Source: Rhytidiadelphus loreus
Lineage: Eukaryota; Streptophyta; Bryopsida; Hypnales; Hylocomiaceae
Direction of reading: 5' to 3'
Length of the DNA: 64,000 nt
NCBI GenBank assembly: GCA_947034895.1
Contig: OX344761.1
Coordinates: 29,524,863-29,588,862, forward strand
The notes under the pieces are model-generated. The model was not told the DNA's origin. It ran no database searches and saw only the letters and a program-made list of their open reading frames with translations. This document shows, piece by piece, positions 12,639 to 25,643 of the stretch (its first letter is position 1; each line of letters begins with the position of its first letter). The position numbers were made by a program, and so were the translations under genes.

Positions 12639-13452
12639 AAAATATGACAATGATTGAAGAAAAGATTAGTTTTAATTTTCAAATGTGAGTATCTCTACAA
12701 TTACAAGTGAAATTCTTAATTAAATTGAATTAGACTTTGTTGTCTTTCTTGTAAACATGACCATATTGTTATATAGATTCTTATAAAATCTATGCAATGC
12801 CTCTTAATATGAAGGATTTATATACTTTGTTCTACCATTTAGCTTTTGATGTAGGTCTTGACTATTATTTGGGGCCTTTGTTACTACAATTACATCCCAT
12901 TTGTTGTCAATGAAAATTAAAACTTAAAATCTAACTTCTTTTCATTTTGTTGTTTCTTTATGCTAGATCATGATTCGACAAGAATTGGACTAAATTGGAC
13001 TAAATACATTTTATTTATTTTTGAAGTATTATTTTATAACACTTCTTTCTAAATAACTAATTTTAACAAAGTTTATGCATTATTTTTAAATACAAAATAT
13101 TATAATATATAGGATGCCAAATAATTCTTACTTCATTATTCTTGAATGGAAAATGCACTACAATAAATATTCATATAGGAAACAAATTACTTTAGTATAC
13201 GTTAACATCAAATGACGCTAGAGTTCTTCAATTTTGGAGGTAGGTTTCAAGATTTAAAATGTCTAATTTTTACAACTTTGTTGTACTTGTCAAAGGCCAT
13301 ATTTCATTTTGAAGTGGTGTTTTGGGAATACACCTTACAAAACAATATCAAAGGAGGTTTACTTTTCGCCTTTCATATTGAACATTGAGTTGAAAAATGG
13401 CTCTTACCAAGTGTAAATTATATTAAAGAATTTTTGAATTTCAATGAAAGAG

Positions 13453-13485
<33 letters not shown>

Positions 13486-16400
13486 ATGCTAGTAGTACAT
13501 TCCATTGCAACGTTTACAACAACGTCCCATTACAAGCTTCAACGTTTCATGGTAAGTGTATGGGAAATCAATGAGGATGAAAATGTGACAAATATTGTGG
13601 TGGATGAAATGGTGAAAATTTGCACTTAATAAAATAAATTTAGAATATAAAGCTAGTGTGCTTTTGACAAACTTGCATGGTCTTTTACTGGAAAAAAATG
13701 GACTTAGCATAGAGTTTCAAAAGTTAGAAAAATAAAAAAGGAAGATGTATCTTTTGCTATTAGAATTGAATGATGATATTATAAGCATCGTATTATCACT
13801 TGAGATAGTTTGTATTGTATTTTGTTGAATGAAATTCAAATGAAGTTTTTGATTGACATACCTTCAAAATCAATCTTTTTATGACATAAGTAATTACAAT
13901 AGTGCAAATGAGACATCTTAGGTAAACATTGTAGCTTATTGGTTTCTATTGCTTGAGAGTCTTGCAATGGTGAAATATTCAACTCCATTGAATCATTCAT
14001 TGTAGCCTTGTGGGAAGCATGTTGGCACATTTAACCCTATGAGGATCAAGTGTTCAAATTTTTGAATGCAATGATGTTCCAAGTATACAAAATCATGAAT
14101 TTTTATTTATTTTTATTTTTTACTCTAATTGTTATAGATTCTTGCATTGGTTCTTTAACATTTGTGTAATCGAGTTTTAAAAAACTTTAATTTGAAAATA
14201 TTCTATAACTCAAAGGGTGGATACATATTTCACCTCAACAAATAATCCTTCAAGTCAGTAAGATAGAAGTACAAATAATCATCCTTGGAATTTTGTATGG
14301 AAATGGGAAGTCTTGCATAGTAGTTTGACCTCAAATGAGTTTTTTTGTTTTTTCAAGCAAATGATTCACTAAATAACCAAAAGTGACCAGCCTGGCATTA
14401 CTAGGGTAAAAGATTCTTCTACAATTAACCCAAAATGAACAGGGCTAGTGTAGATAGACTAGTTGGATTTGTTTTTAAATTTTTTATTTTTTGTGTGGAT
14501 ATTTTTGTGTTTATTGAGAGTAATTGGTATGCTTTATTTGTGTTCCAATTTGTTGTTTTTGTATATATTTTTATTAAATTGGAGTGACTTTTTGAGTAAA
14601 TTTTTGAAATTGTTAAATTCAATTAGGAGTGGTTGGAGTTCAATTCAATCCAAGTAGGTGAGTTTGGTTAGGTAGTTAGTAAATCAAGTAGGTTGGTTGT
14701 AAGGGCTAGTAGTTTAGTCAAGTAGGAGTTCAGTGAGTCTTGTGATTCCAAGTAGTGCATGTCCAAGTTGGTAGTTGAGCAACTATTGGGAGAGTATATA
14801 GTCATCCTTTCCGATTGGAAATGGACCCACTTGGAGAGAGCCAGTGCGAGTCCCGGCACGGGGAGCCATGTAGTGTAGTTTTTTTGTCCAAGTGGAATGA
14901 ATTTGTGTGTATGGAGTGTCTTGTGTCCTAGTTGGAGATGTGTTGATTGAAGATCAATTAGAAATGGAAAAAGTTCGAGTTGGATTGGATGGTGAAGATG
15001 GTTACCTGTGAGATTCCTGAAATCAAAATATTGTGAGATGAAGCTTAAGTAATTGTAACTGTGATGGCTGTGTAGATTTGAAGATTAGTTGTAGTTAAAT
15101 TTTCATATCATATTGATGAACAATTAGGATGAGATGACAAACTGAGTTAACATTGGACATTTGTATAAGGGTGATTTTAATTACCAATTAGGATTTAATA
15201 GAAAAAATATTTTGAATCAATTGGTGTACTGGCTATAAGAGTATGAATGAGTTCAATTGGAGATATGTTGTAATTGTTATGTGTGTTTCTAGTTTGGGTG
15301 TTCAATGCATTGATGTGTATAAATCTAAATCAAGTTGGTAGTGTGTAATGTCGTTGTAGTTTGAGTGGCTACTAATTTTCCAAATTGGATCATGGTTTTC
15401 TATTTTTGGATTGTATACCTATTTTAGGATTTGGTCCATTTAGCAAAGATTCCTACTTGACCGTCTCCCTTGGAACGAACTTATTTTACTAATAGGGTAG
15501 TTTCCAAATAGGTCATTATCCTTCTTCAATAGCTAGTCACTATGGAAATCAACCATTTTGGTATTGTGCAAATCATTTGCTCAAGAAAACCAAGAACACT
15601 TGTTGAAGGTCAAAATATTGTGTAAGACCTCCCCATTTCACACAAAATTCCAAGGATGAACATCTGCACTTCTGTCCTACATAGAAAGATTCTTTGTCAT
15701 CCTTTGAACACTTAATATCCATGACATGCTTTTAGGGTTAAGCTTATGTACTGAATGTCAGTCAAATTTTTTGGAAAGTGTATTAGAAGTGTAAGCCCTT
15801 GGCATTGAAACTCAGGTGCAGGCTTCACATCTCGAACATCAAGAACTGGTGATGGGCCTCTTCAGTACTCAATAAGAATGACATCATGGATTGGAGTATA
15901 ACATAGAAAGGTATAAGGTGCAATTCAAGTGCAATGATTCAAATTCAAGCCAAAAATTTAACCTGAATATGGTGCATTGAATTGGGGTGCTAAAAGCTCG
16001 TTTTTTTTAATGAGAGCTGTTGAAGGACGAAGTCTCATTCCTCCATGATGGAGCATTTTCAACGACACAAAGTTTTGGGACATTATTTAGAGTAATGAGC
16101 ATTCCCATTGTAGACCCTCAGTCCAATTTGTTCCTACGTGCATGAGTTCAACAATTTAGGCTGGGTAATCCTTGCATTGACGGGATTTGATTTTTTAGCT
16201 AAGATTTTCAAACTCACAATCACTTGTGAATATAATTGAGTTACTTTATGAATATCAAAGTTGTCTTTATTCTAAAACCCCAACAAGGATATCAATTGAA
16301 AATTCCTTTCTTTAGTATCTATGAGGTCAGATATTTTGAGTACACAAAATAGTGAAATTAGGTTGCCCCACACTAATTTCTCATATCTAACACTTTCAGA

Positions 16401-17332
16401 CATGGTCAACTATAGTCTGGGGCAACCTAATTTCACTATTTTGTGTAGTTTCTGAATTTTTGAAAATGGATACAAAAGCTAAGGCTATGTACAATTTTCG
16501 TGGCAACAATTCATTATATACTCCATGTGTGGGAGCATATTTATTTTTAGCTTACTATATTCATATCAGTTTTTTTTTTCTCAACATTTGCTAAGTTGTG
16601 AATGACTTCAACTTCTTCAACTTTCTAAATTTGATCATTTGTGATTAAGATTTTGTACTTTATGATTAAATTCTACCTTATCATGATACAAATTTGGCTT
16701 TGGGTAGACTACTAGTCAAATGCATTTTTTTGCACAGGTTTTAAAAGATAGTTGCGTCATACATTACACCTTTCTCTTAAAACTAATTATCTTCCATTGA
16801 ACCTACCATAGCATAGTATAATAGCATATGTCACACCTCTCCTATTAAACCTCGAGGCCTATAGAGCCATTATTTGACCTTTCACCTTTTCTAGAGCTCA
16901 AAGTTTTTAACTCCATATTTACACATTCAAAAGAAGTGTTATCCAAATGAATTTCACATAATATTCTTCATATTGAAAGAAATGCCGAAAAGCACAATCA
17001 ACATTTTATAATAAACTTGTTGTATAGTCCCCGAATAAAATACACAATTCTTTATTTTTCATGCATTTGGACACCCTAGGGGAAAAGAAAAGAAAAGATT
17101 ACCATGTATCAAGATCCTAGAGCCATGTATTGAGTTTTCTGTCAATGTGTATATTGAGAGTTTTGATTAACTATGAAGAAATTATATAAAAGGCAAAAAC
17201 ACCCAATACCATTCATGTACTCACTCTTGCACAATGGACTTTCCTTAAAGTGTCCCCCCAAAGTGTCATTAAACCATCTCTATACTTAACTACAATTGGT
17301 TGACTTTTTCTTTTTTTTCTCTAGATTTTGGT
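12639..17332. other. 4.7-kb spacer, no gene supported
   Basis: This is AT-rich sequence with only short ORFs. It contains an (AT)n microsatellite at about 13453-13486 and a perfect inverted repeat at 16341-16447. The region 14640-15500 is less AT-rich and G/T-skewed and could be a decayed LTR or other old element, but no matching partner or TG...CA boundaries could be established. Nothing else is recognised. Confidence 0.4.
16341..16447. repeat. perfect 30-bp inverted repeat, 47-nt loop
   Basis: The arms are 16341-16370 and 16418-16447 and are exact reverse complements over 30 bp; pairing stops abruptly outside them. The left arm starts TACACAAAATAGTGAAATTA. RNA from either strand would form a long perfect hairpin. 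It may be a small MITE remnant or a small-RNA source. Confidence 0.85.
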
Positions 17333-18265
17333 TTAACCCCTAAAGGACTATTGTCCCCTCGGGGGACAAAATTGATTTCGGGCAAGTTCCTATGATCTCA
17401 ATTTTCAGTGATTTTTTTTGAAACTTTCCCATAAGATAGGAAAACTTATGAGCTTCGTGGGAATATAAATTTTATTTCAATTGGTGCCCAAGAGCAAAAG
17501 TTATGGCATCTTAAACATAATTTACACGTCACCGGGCAGAAAAATAAATCTACAAAAATTTGAAATTAATTTGAATTTTTTCTTCTTCTTAAAGATCATA
17601 TTTTTGTCTACATGTGAAGCTTTGATTCATTCCATTTGGATTAGTAATGTGAAAGTTATGAACAATCTTGTTTTTCGGGCAATTTGAGCGTCTTCTTGAA
17701 AAAATAACTTATAGGATTCAATTCTGAATGCAATTTTCACAATTTAAAAAAAAAAATTGTTTTACAAGGTTAACTTTTCTATTTAGAACAATCTCACCGT
17801 TGAGATTATTGTGTTTCAATCCCATTTTAGAGCTATTAAAGATTTAGTTTTTCTTTCAATCTTGGACCTACTTGTACTGAACAATTTTTTAAAGAATGAA
17901 AATCAATCATGTTTTTTTTTTTTTTAAATTTCTAGACTTTCAACTCAATTCTTCAACACGAATTCTTTTTAATTCAAGGTCCATGGTGTAATTTTTTTCC
18001 CCAAATGGCATTCAAAGTCATCTGAAATTGCAGGCTAGTGTTCAAAAAAACTTTATTTTTTCAACTTTGAATGCTAATATCTTCCAATCTGTACGGTCAA
18101 ACTCCATGAGATTTTTACCACATGATACTAGACTAGTAAAGTACAAGATCCTACGGTTAGATTCTAAAAAAAGTATTTTTTTTGTTTTTCTTGGATGAAT
18201 GCAGAAAAAATGGCAGTTTTGAGTAGTTTTTGACAGAAGAACGGCCCTGGTCCTTTAGGGGTTAA
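17333..18265 (-). mobile_element. TTAA/CCCCTAAAGG element, near-intact copy
   Basis: It runs from TTAACCCCTAAAGGACTA to GGTCCTTTAGGGGTTAA, 933 bp including both TTAA sites. The interior has family blocks such as GCAAAAGTTATGGCAT near the left and CAAGATCCTACGGTTAGATT near the right, so the orientation is minus. No ORF exceeds about 70 codons, so the element is non-autonomous. Confidence 0.85.
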
Positions 18266-19243
18266 AAGCATAGCAATTTTTCTAGAGTGCAATTCAAGGT
18301 GCCTTGGGGAGTTCCACTTTGAAAATTCATAAAAATTAGATGCGTCATTCAAAATAAAATAAAATTTAAATAAAATAAATTTGTGATTTTCAATTAATAA
18401 TACTAATTATTATTTTTAATTAAATTTTTTTTTTTTTTTGAAAAGGTGCCTCCAACTCTGCTGAATGCTTACTATTTTGATGTTTTTAGGTGATTACTTC
18501 TTACTCTCTTTTGGGTACTATACTGTAGTACAATGGCTAATATGATTCCAAGTTCAAACTTGTGAATCAATCAATAAAAACTGCCTGAGTGAGTGGGCTT
18601 TCGATGGGAAGAACTCTCATGACTCATTTGAATTGGCTTCTGGACCTCGGCGTGATTCCTGCCTCCTGGACCATAATCAGACCCTAATTGATGGCAGAGG
18701 AGGCAATCTCGGAGCTAGCTCACTCACTCACTCAGGTAAGGTTGAGTGTGGTCAGTTAACTTAACCTTAATGGAGAAGATTGAAGTGCATCATTCCGGCT
18801 CTTGCAAGAGCTGAAGGAGTTGAAGGCAAATCTGGCTTGGCTTAGAGTTAGTTTCCACGTGAACTGATGATGGATTTTGAAATCGGAAATCAGAAATTTG
18901 GGGGTGCACTGGCATCATGGGAGCGCAAGGGGCAATGATTATTTGAATCGAGTAATCATCGGGAAGATCATCAGCTGCTCAGTAACTGCCGGTGGCCTCG
19001 CTTGCTTGCTTGCTCACCGTATCAATGCCCCTAAGCTGCTTGTCATTTGTTCATCACTCACTCACTCATCACCCACCTTACTCATGCCAAACCTCCCAAC
19101 CATGCCCAAACATATGCTCCTCCATCATTCATCATCATCTGCTACCGTCCATCTGCGCGTGCGTCCTAAACCACCCCCACAACGAAATCGGCTCAAGGTT
19201 TCATCCCAAGCTTCCATAAAAAAAAAAAAAACCTAGGTGAAAG
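18266..19243. other. spacer, no gene supported
   Basis: An AT-rich start is followed by a less AT-rich part (18560-19230) with several ACTCACTCACTCA runs. The overlapping ORFs at 18877-19236 have simple composition and no recognised domain. The segment could be host single-copy DNA. Confidence 0.35.
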
Positions 19244-19349
19244 TTAACCCCTCAGGGACCAAGAACATAGCATTTGGGGGGGCAATATAGTGTTTTCATT
19301 TTTCATTTTTGAAAATTTCATAAATTCAACATGTGGTTGAGGAGTAGCT

Positions 19350-20276
19350 TTAACCCCTAATGTACCAAAGTTCCCTCGAGGGACACTTGGGATTTCAGGC
19401 AAGCTCGTGTGACCTCAAATTTTGACCTGATTTTTTAAAACTTCTTTTGAAGATAGGAAATCAGATCAGCTTTCTAAAAATACAATTTTTTTTTCCAATT
19501 GGTGCCTGGGAGCAAAAGTTATGCCGCCCAAAGTTTAAAAAGCAGTTTGCCGGACAAAAATAAAAAAACACCAAAAAAATATTTTTCTTAATTTTTAATT
19601 TTTGTCTCAAAAGATTATGTTTTTGTCTACATTTGAAGCTTTGATTCATTCTATTTAGACTAATAATGAGAAATTCATGGACAATCTCATTTTTCGGGCA
19701 ATCTACTCATCTTCAAAAAAAAAAAACTTTTAGAATTCATTTCTGAATGCAATTTTTAGTTTTTTTCAAAAAAAATTGGTAGGGTAAAGTTTGCTTGCAA
19801 GAAGAGTCTCACCGTTGGGATTATAATGTTTCAATTCCATCTTAGAGCTATCAACAATTTAGAGTTTTGTTCAATTTTGGACCTACTTCTACTTAACAAT
19901 TTCTTTATATGTGAAAATCAAGTTTTGACATTCTGAAATTTTTATCCCCAACTCTCAACTCAAATACTCAACGTAAATTTTTTTAACTTTATGGTGTGTA
20001 GTGCAAAAAAAATCCACAAATGGCGGTCAAAGTCATCTGAAATTGCAGGCCAGCATTCAAAAAAATTTATTTTTCTAACTTCAAATGCTAATATCTTCTA
20101 ATCCGTACGGTCAAACTTCATGAAATTTTTACCACATGATACAAGACAAGTTAATTACAAGATCCTATGGTTAGATCCTAAAAAATGTTTTTTTTGGTTT
20201 CTTGGGTGATCGCAGCAGAAATGGCAGCTTTCAGTGGTTTCGGAGCCAGAAAATGCCTTGGTATTTTACGGGTTAA
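19350..20276 (-). mobile_element. TTAA element nested in an older copy (first insertion)
   Basis: It runs from TTAACCCCTAATGTACCAAA to GGTATTTTACGGGTTAA, 927 bp with both TTAA sites. The flanking host sequence GTAGCT|TTAA|GGTGCAACAATTTTCATA matches the uninterrupted TTTTTAAGGCCCAAAAATTTTCATA of the copy at 20459-21382 (read in reverse complement near 21265-21240). One TTAA was therefore duplicated on insertion. Confidence 0.85.
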
Positions 20277-20458
20277 GGTGCAACAATTTTCATAGCTTTT
20301 GACTACATGGTTAAAAAGTTATTGTATGATATGTAGTTTCTTTTGGAGCCCACGTAACTTGGGTAGCTAAAAAAAATTTACTTTTTTAAAAGAATTTTTT
20401 AAAAGTTGATTTTCTAGATTTATATATACATGGAAAGCTATGAATTATTCCATTTTGA

Positions 20459-21382
20459 TTAACCCTTAAAGTTCCTTAACTATGTTTTCACGAAAAACGC
20501 CATTTCTAGTAAAAGTAACAAATTTTAGAAAAAAAACATTTTTGGACACATGTAACCATAGGATCTTGTAATATGCTAGTTTGAGAAGATGTGATAAAAA
20601 ATTCAGAAATTTCCACTATGTGGATTGCAAGATATTAGCATTTGAATTGACAAAAATCCTTTTTTGGGCCCTGCAAAAAACTAGGCAGCTGCATTTCACA
20701 AGGTCACATTTGTATGAAAAAATGTCCATGGTGGTGCTTCTTTGGATTCATACTTCAAGGCAAGTTGGCTAAATGCTTGAAAATTTTCAAATCATTTGGA
20801 ATTGTACAACATATAGGAAAAAAATAGTAATTAAAAAAAATAAAGAATGATTCAAAATACAAAATTGTTAAGAATTTAATTATGGAATTGAAAAATGTCA
20901 ATCCCAATGGTTGTAATGTCTTAATAAACAATATACATCCTATGATTTTTATTTTTTTCAAAAAATATTGAAAATTGAGTTAAATAAAAGGACTTTAAAA
21001 TTTATTTTAGAGTAGAGAATCCATAACTAGTAGAAAACTAAAACTCCTCGTAACTTTCATGTCATTAATCAAAATGGAAAGATTCAAAGCTTTTCATGCA
21101 TATATAAATCTAAAAAATAAATTTCAAATTTTTGTTTATGAAAAAATTGATTTTTCCTAATTTGCCTAGATTGTCCAGCCAGTGAAAAAGTACATATCCG
21201 ATACAATAACTTTTGAACCATGTAGTCAAAAAGTTATGAAAATTTTTGGGCCTTAAAAAGAAAATTCTTGTTCACATATTGTGTGAAAATTTTAAAGAAA
21301 AAAAAATTAAAATCCCATTTGTATTGAGCTATCCAAAATTGCTACATAACCAAGAAACACAATTTGGTCCTTTAGGGGTTAA
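20459..21382 (+). mobile_element. TTAA element nested in an older copy (second insertion)
   Basis: It runs from TTAACCCTTAAAGTTCCTTA to GGTCCTTTAGGGGTTAA, 924 bp with both TTAA sites. The host flanks CATTTTGA|TTAA|TGAGATGAAAGTTATG match the uninterrupted site seen in other copies (reverse complement at about 34130 and, with one change, 21065). The GGATCTTGTAATATGCTAG block near the left end gives plus orientation. Confidence 0.88.
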
Positions 21383-22067
21383 TGAGATGAAAGTTATGAG
21401 GAGTTTTAGTTTGTAGGTAGTTATCAAATCTCTACTCTAAAATAAACTTTGAAGTCCTTTATTTATCTTAATTTCCAATATTTTTGGAAAAAAATAACAT
21501 TACAAGATGTGGATTGTTTATCACAACATTACAACCATTGAGATTGACATTTTTCAATTCCATAACTAAATTTTTAACAATTTAGTATTTTAAATCATTT
21601 TCTTCTTCTTTCTACTTTTTATTTTTTTCAAGTATGAATATGAAATGTGTTTTGTTGAAATTTTTTATACAAATTTTCAACTTATTTTTTCAATATATTA
21701 TGGAGAGTTGCAACTTGTAGGACCTACACATTCTTCAACATATTATACATAGTAACAAGCTGTAGGATCTAAACATTTTTTGTGTTAAAAGTTTGAAAGA
21801 TGAAATCTAATCATTTGTAATATTTCTTTTTGAGATCCAAGCATCATGATCTTGCAATTGGTAAGGTTTTTTATTCTAAAATTTTAGGAGGGTGTATTCT
21901 AACAAGTTAACAAAAGGATTTTACAATCCATATGTTTAAAAAAAAAAAGGATCCTGTAGTTGGATTTGTTAAAAAATAAATATAGATGAAGATTTTAGCC
22001 TTGCTTTAGAGACTAGCATTTTGAAGCAATTTTGGGCCTTTAAACATGAAAGAACTTTAGGAGTTAA

Positions 22068-23370
22068 TCCATAATGGTATGCAAAGTTGAATTTTGGACT
22101 TAACATGTTTTGTAGATTTGACATAGAAGGTGCATGAGGTATACAATAGTAATAAAAGTCTGTATTCATACTATCAAATCCAATGACACATGGTACTTCC
22201 AATTTGGATCATTATTGCACCTCCCATATGTCTCAAAAGCTTTAAAATGGTCATGTATTCTATGTGTATGGTGCCATATTTGAGCATGGTAAGGTTTACT
22301 ACATGTTATATTGACATCCAAATGAAATATGCTAATTGTTGAATTGTCAATCCAATGGTAAATGCCTTGCCATGTTTTAGAATATAAATTGTATTCTAAA
22401 AATCAAATACTTAACCATGTATACATGTCTCTACAAACCTTTTAAAATTAATATTTTATCAAAACAAAACTCAAACTTTCATCAAGACAAAAATCATTCA
22501 ATATATAGTATATTACTTAAATACTTCTACAAATCTAGTTGAATTTAAATATGAGCCCACTTTGGTCCATGACCACTTTCTTATATGGATTTTTGGAGTC
22601 AAGTCACAATAAAGTTGAAATTCGCACTGAATCCAAACCTAATATAAAGACATTGAGCTTTTTTTTTATCCCATACAAAAATTACATGACTTAAATGACA
22701 AGTTGAGTTTGAATGACACTTTTAACACCACATACAGTGACTTAAAACCATGAAATGAAATGGTGACTCAAGATCAATTATGGCTCAATCATTTTCTTAA
22801 TATCCAATTGAGTTTTCAAACTCAACCATGACTTCTGTAAAACTCACCTCACTCCAACCAAAATTTCCACCTCAACAGTTTGCCCGAGGAAGGAAGCTCA
22901 AAACAACGCTCAAACGTTCACCACACCTAACCTTACAGATTTCATCCAAGCACCACAGAAAGATCAAGATATCATCCACCCATAGTAACCCGCCTTCAAG
23001 GTTTCATCCAAGCCAAGCGCAAGAAGAAGTTACAGAACCGAGGATGGTTGAGATTCTAGACTGGAACAGTCATACACCCAACATCCCGAGGACGGCACAC
23101 ACTTGAGAAGACGAAGAACGGACCGTCTCTTGCTGTGCAAACCTGGAACTCAGTTCTTGGCTGCAAACAAGGAGGCCGCCAGTGCAATAGCCTGCAGGGC
23201 AAGAGAGATAGAGAAAAATCCGATCTCCCATAACACATAATGTGTTAGTAATATTATTCCTGCTCTAGCTGCAGCTTTTTGCAACAGCAATTGTTAGAAG
23301 AATCTCCCAGTGAAATCTGCCCGGATTACTCGGAGGTGAATCCCACCAACACCAAGCTCTAGCTCTTCCG
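22068..23370. other. upstream flank of the KH-RING gene, no gene seen
   Basis: AT-rich spacer gives way near 22800 to less AT-rich sequence leading to the TATA box at 23381. The plus-strand ORF 22828-23106 has no recognisable domain. No transposon ends were identified. Confidence 0.35.
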
Positions 23371-23380
23371 GTCTGATGAT

Positions 23381-23530
23381 TATATAAGCCCTTGGCCCAT
23401 GCCCAGATCTCAACTGCATCCCCAACTGCTTAGAGTCGTTAGAAAACTCTCACTGTCTCTCTCTCTCTCTCACACTCACTCTCTACGATTTTATTACACG
23501 TTACACGTTTAGAGCTTGCTCAATCATGGC
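23381..23530 (+). promoter_or_regulatory. TATA box and leader exon, probable promoter of the KH-RING gene
   Basis: TATATAA at 23381-23387 is followed by a CT-rich tract (23451-23480, CTCTCTCTCTCTCTCTC), typical of plant 5' leaders. A consensus donor GGC|GTGAGT lies at 23531. Transcription would start about 23412. The exon contains a late ATG (23526) that would read only two codons if unspliced (ATG GCG TGA). I could not find an in-frame coding partner for it, so it is probably a leader exon joined to the exon containing 25644. A weaker alternative TATA (TGTATATAC, about 25534) lies closer to the gene. Confidence 0.5.
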
Positions 23531-25643
23531 GTGAGTGATCATCCCTTGTTTGGTAGCTGCTGAACTTCATTAATTTCTGGGATCATAATACTTTCTGTGG
23601 ATATGTGCTGGAGCGGTCAGAGATCACCTCTAATCTTGGGGGACGTTGGAGGAGGAGAAGCTCAAGCAAGTCAGTTGATGTGCATTGCTTCATTTTATCT
23701 GAGAATATTAAGGAACTTGTTGAGATATATGCATGGAATATATAATTCTGACTGTGGTTCGTGTCGTGTCGTTCTCTCTTCGTGTTCGTTGTTAGTAGTT
23801 CGAGTAAGAAATAAAATAGTTATATCAGAGCTGGTGATCGATAGTTTGCAATGGTGTGTGCATGTATGATCGGCTATGGAGGTAGGGAAGTTCGACTGAC
23901 GCAATTTGAGGATGATGGATGTGATGTTTTCGCAGCTTAACAGACAGTCAATTGAATTTACGCTGATGTTTTCGTAGTTTCCGTTGGGGTTATGTCAATG
24001 TAGTTCATGCGAGCGCGTAGTATCCTAAACCCATGATGTCACACGTCCATGAGGTTTGTGTGTGGTTCACTGGTGACATGGATTGATTGATTTTTCTTTG
24101 TAAGATTAGTTCAACATGATGTCGATGTTTTCAGAACATCGAGGAGTTTTCAGAGCTTGAGGACGTCTCACTTCGTTTCTTTGTGACTGAACCTTATCTT
24201 CGAACAATTTCAAATCGTTTATAATTACAGCATGAATCCACTGGATCTCCACGGAATGGGAGGTACAAGCGTACAAACCGACCGCTTTGAAAGTCTTCGG
24301 TGGTAGGAAAATTAGACAATAGTCCAAGTCAATGCTCATGGCTGCTTACATTGGGTTGACTTGGTGAGATAGCTTAAACCCCTTTGATTTGCGTTTCGTT
24401 ACTATTGTCTCATACCGAAATTCAATTATTTAATTAGTGCTCAGTCGAATTATTCAAGAAGACGAGTCATGGAAAGATAGTCATCCTCAGGTCTTGCCAA
24501 GAACTGGCCCCATTGGGGTTTATTACTATCTGATAAGAATGACTTAAGCTCGTGAATGTATACTGTATATTAGTCTTGGATCAACTGCGGTTACTACTGT
24601 GAATAGGTTGATGCAGCTATGGCAGTAATAGCTTGAAGCAGTTAAGGAGGAATTAGGTTATGTTTCATAGACAGGGCATGTGTAACTGCCGCAATTCCGT
24701 TGAACCAGGTTGCCTGCATGCATGCTGCGGCGGTTACCAATGCAAGGCTGGGGTTCCCTACACAATTCTGCGTACTGTTAGTACCGTCAGTGCAACTTAG
24801 TCACTCCAGAGTCCAGAGTCGACAAATTCGCCAGTTTATAGCCAGCTATGTTGGCAATTGAACTCGCGCCATGAACCATGTGTGTCCTAGCCATATATTC
24901 TTCAGGAGCTTGTAACATCCTGAGTGAGTGCAGTCGAAGTTAGAACACTTTAGTAAGGGTAATTTCGGAATTAAAAGGGCTGGCATTTGTTATTAATTAA
25001 AGCAGTAAACTATAAATGCATGCCAATTTTGTAGTTCAGTGTGGGTACTTAGATCTTGTAAGTAACGCATCGTCTCTGGATGGTTCTTGTGACACCCTAC
25101 TTGAGATTTCAATGTCATTGTGAGTGTACAAAGTAGACGAGAGGAAGATTGAAATCTTTCACTTGAGCTGGGATGTCGATGTGCTGAGAGAATTTTTTAG
25201 CATAATTGGGGCCAGAAAGACTCGACTGGTTGGGAACAATTGGGACTCTGACAGTTTCCTCTTGCTCTTAAGCACGTAGCTTGGAAGGGAAGCAACGGTG
25301 GAGATGTTGATAGGTAACGTACATTTTCCACATTGATGCTGGCTGCAGCTATAGTGCAATGTGCACTTTTTCAGCCTGCCCTAACGTGCAACAGGCATTA
25401 ACTGCCTGAAACACGGAGCTCACGAACAATGTGTGCATGAGCACGACTGGAGTGAAAAGGAAGAAAATAGTCTCCCTGTTGCAATGTGTCGAATTGAAAG
25501 GGTATTAAGGGGATGGTACCGGTGAACCGTTTGTCTGTATATACGGGACATGAAGAAATTTAGCAATATTTTATGGTGAAGCATTTCCAGCTTGTGACTT
25601 GTTGTCAGGGAACAAGTACAGGAGCTCTACAGGATGATGATCC
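23531..25643 (+). other. putative 5' UTR intron(s) of the KH-RING gene
   Basis: No coding exon could be supported. Acceptor-like sites just before the start codon are TTGTCAG (to 25608), AGTACAG (to 25621) and CTCTACAG (to 25632). In frame with the main ATG, TGA codons at 25635 and 25638 block any upstream extension. An overlapping upstream ORF, ATGATGATCC from 25634, ends at 25687 in another frame and could dampen translation. Confidence 0.45.

Larger units (their letters stand above)
19244..22067 (-). mobile_element. host copy of the TTAA element, split by two younger copies
   Basis: The left end is TTAACCCCTCAGGGACCAA at 19244 and the right end is TTTAGGAGTTAA at 22064-22067. The element's own sequence is 19244-19353, 20277-20458 and 21379-22067. 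The two gaps are exactly the younger copies at 19350-20276 and 20459-21382, each bordered by TTAA. Joining the flanks across each gap restores sequence that matches other family members in the window (for example TTTTGATTAATGAGATGAAA). The total without insertions is about 980 bp. Confidence 0.85.

Noticed and set aside
14640..15500. Possible solo LTR
   Set aside because: No TG...CA boundaries, flanking duplication or second copy could be identified.
23526..23530. ATGGC before a consensus donor as the true start of the KH-RING protein
   Set aside because: For each plausible downstream acceptor tried, the frame either meets a stop or does not match the 25644 frame. In-frame TGAs at 25635 and 25638 also block extension.
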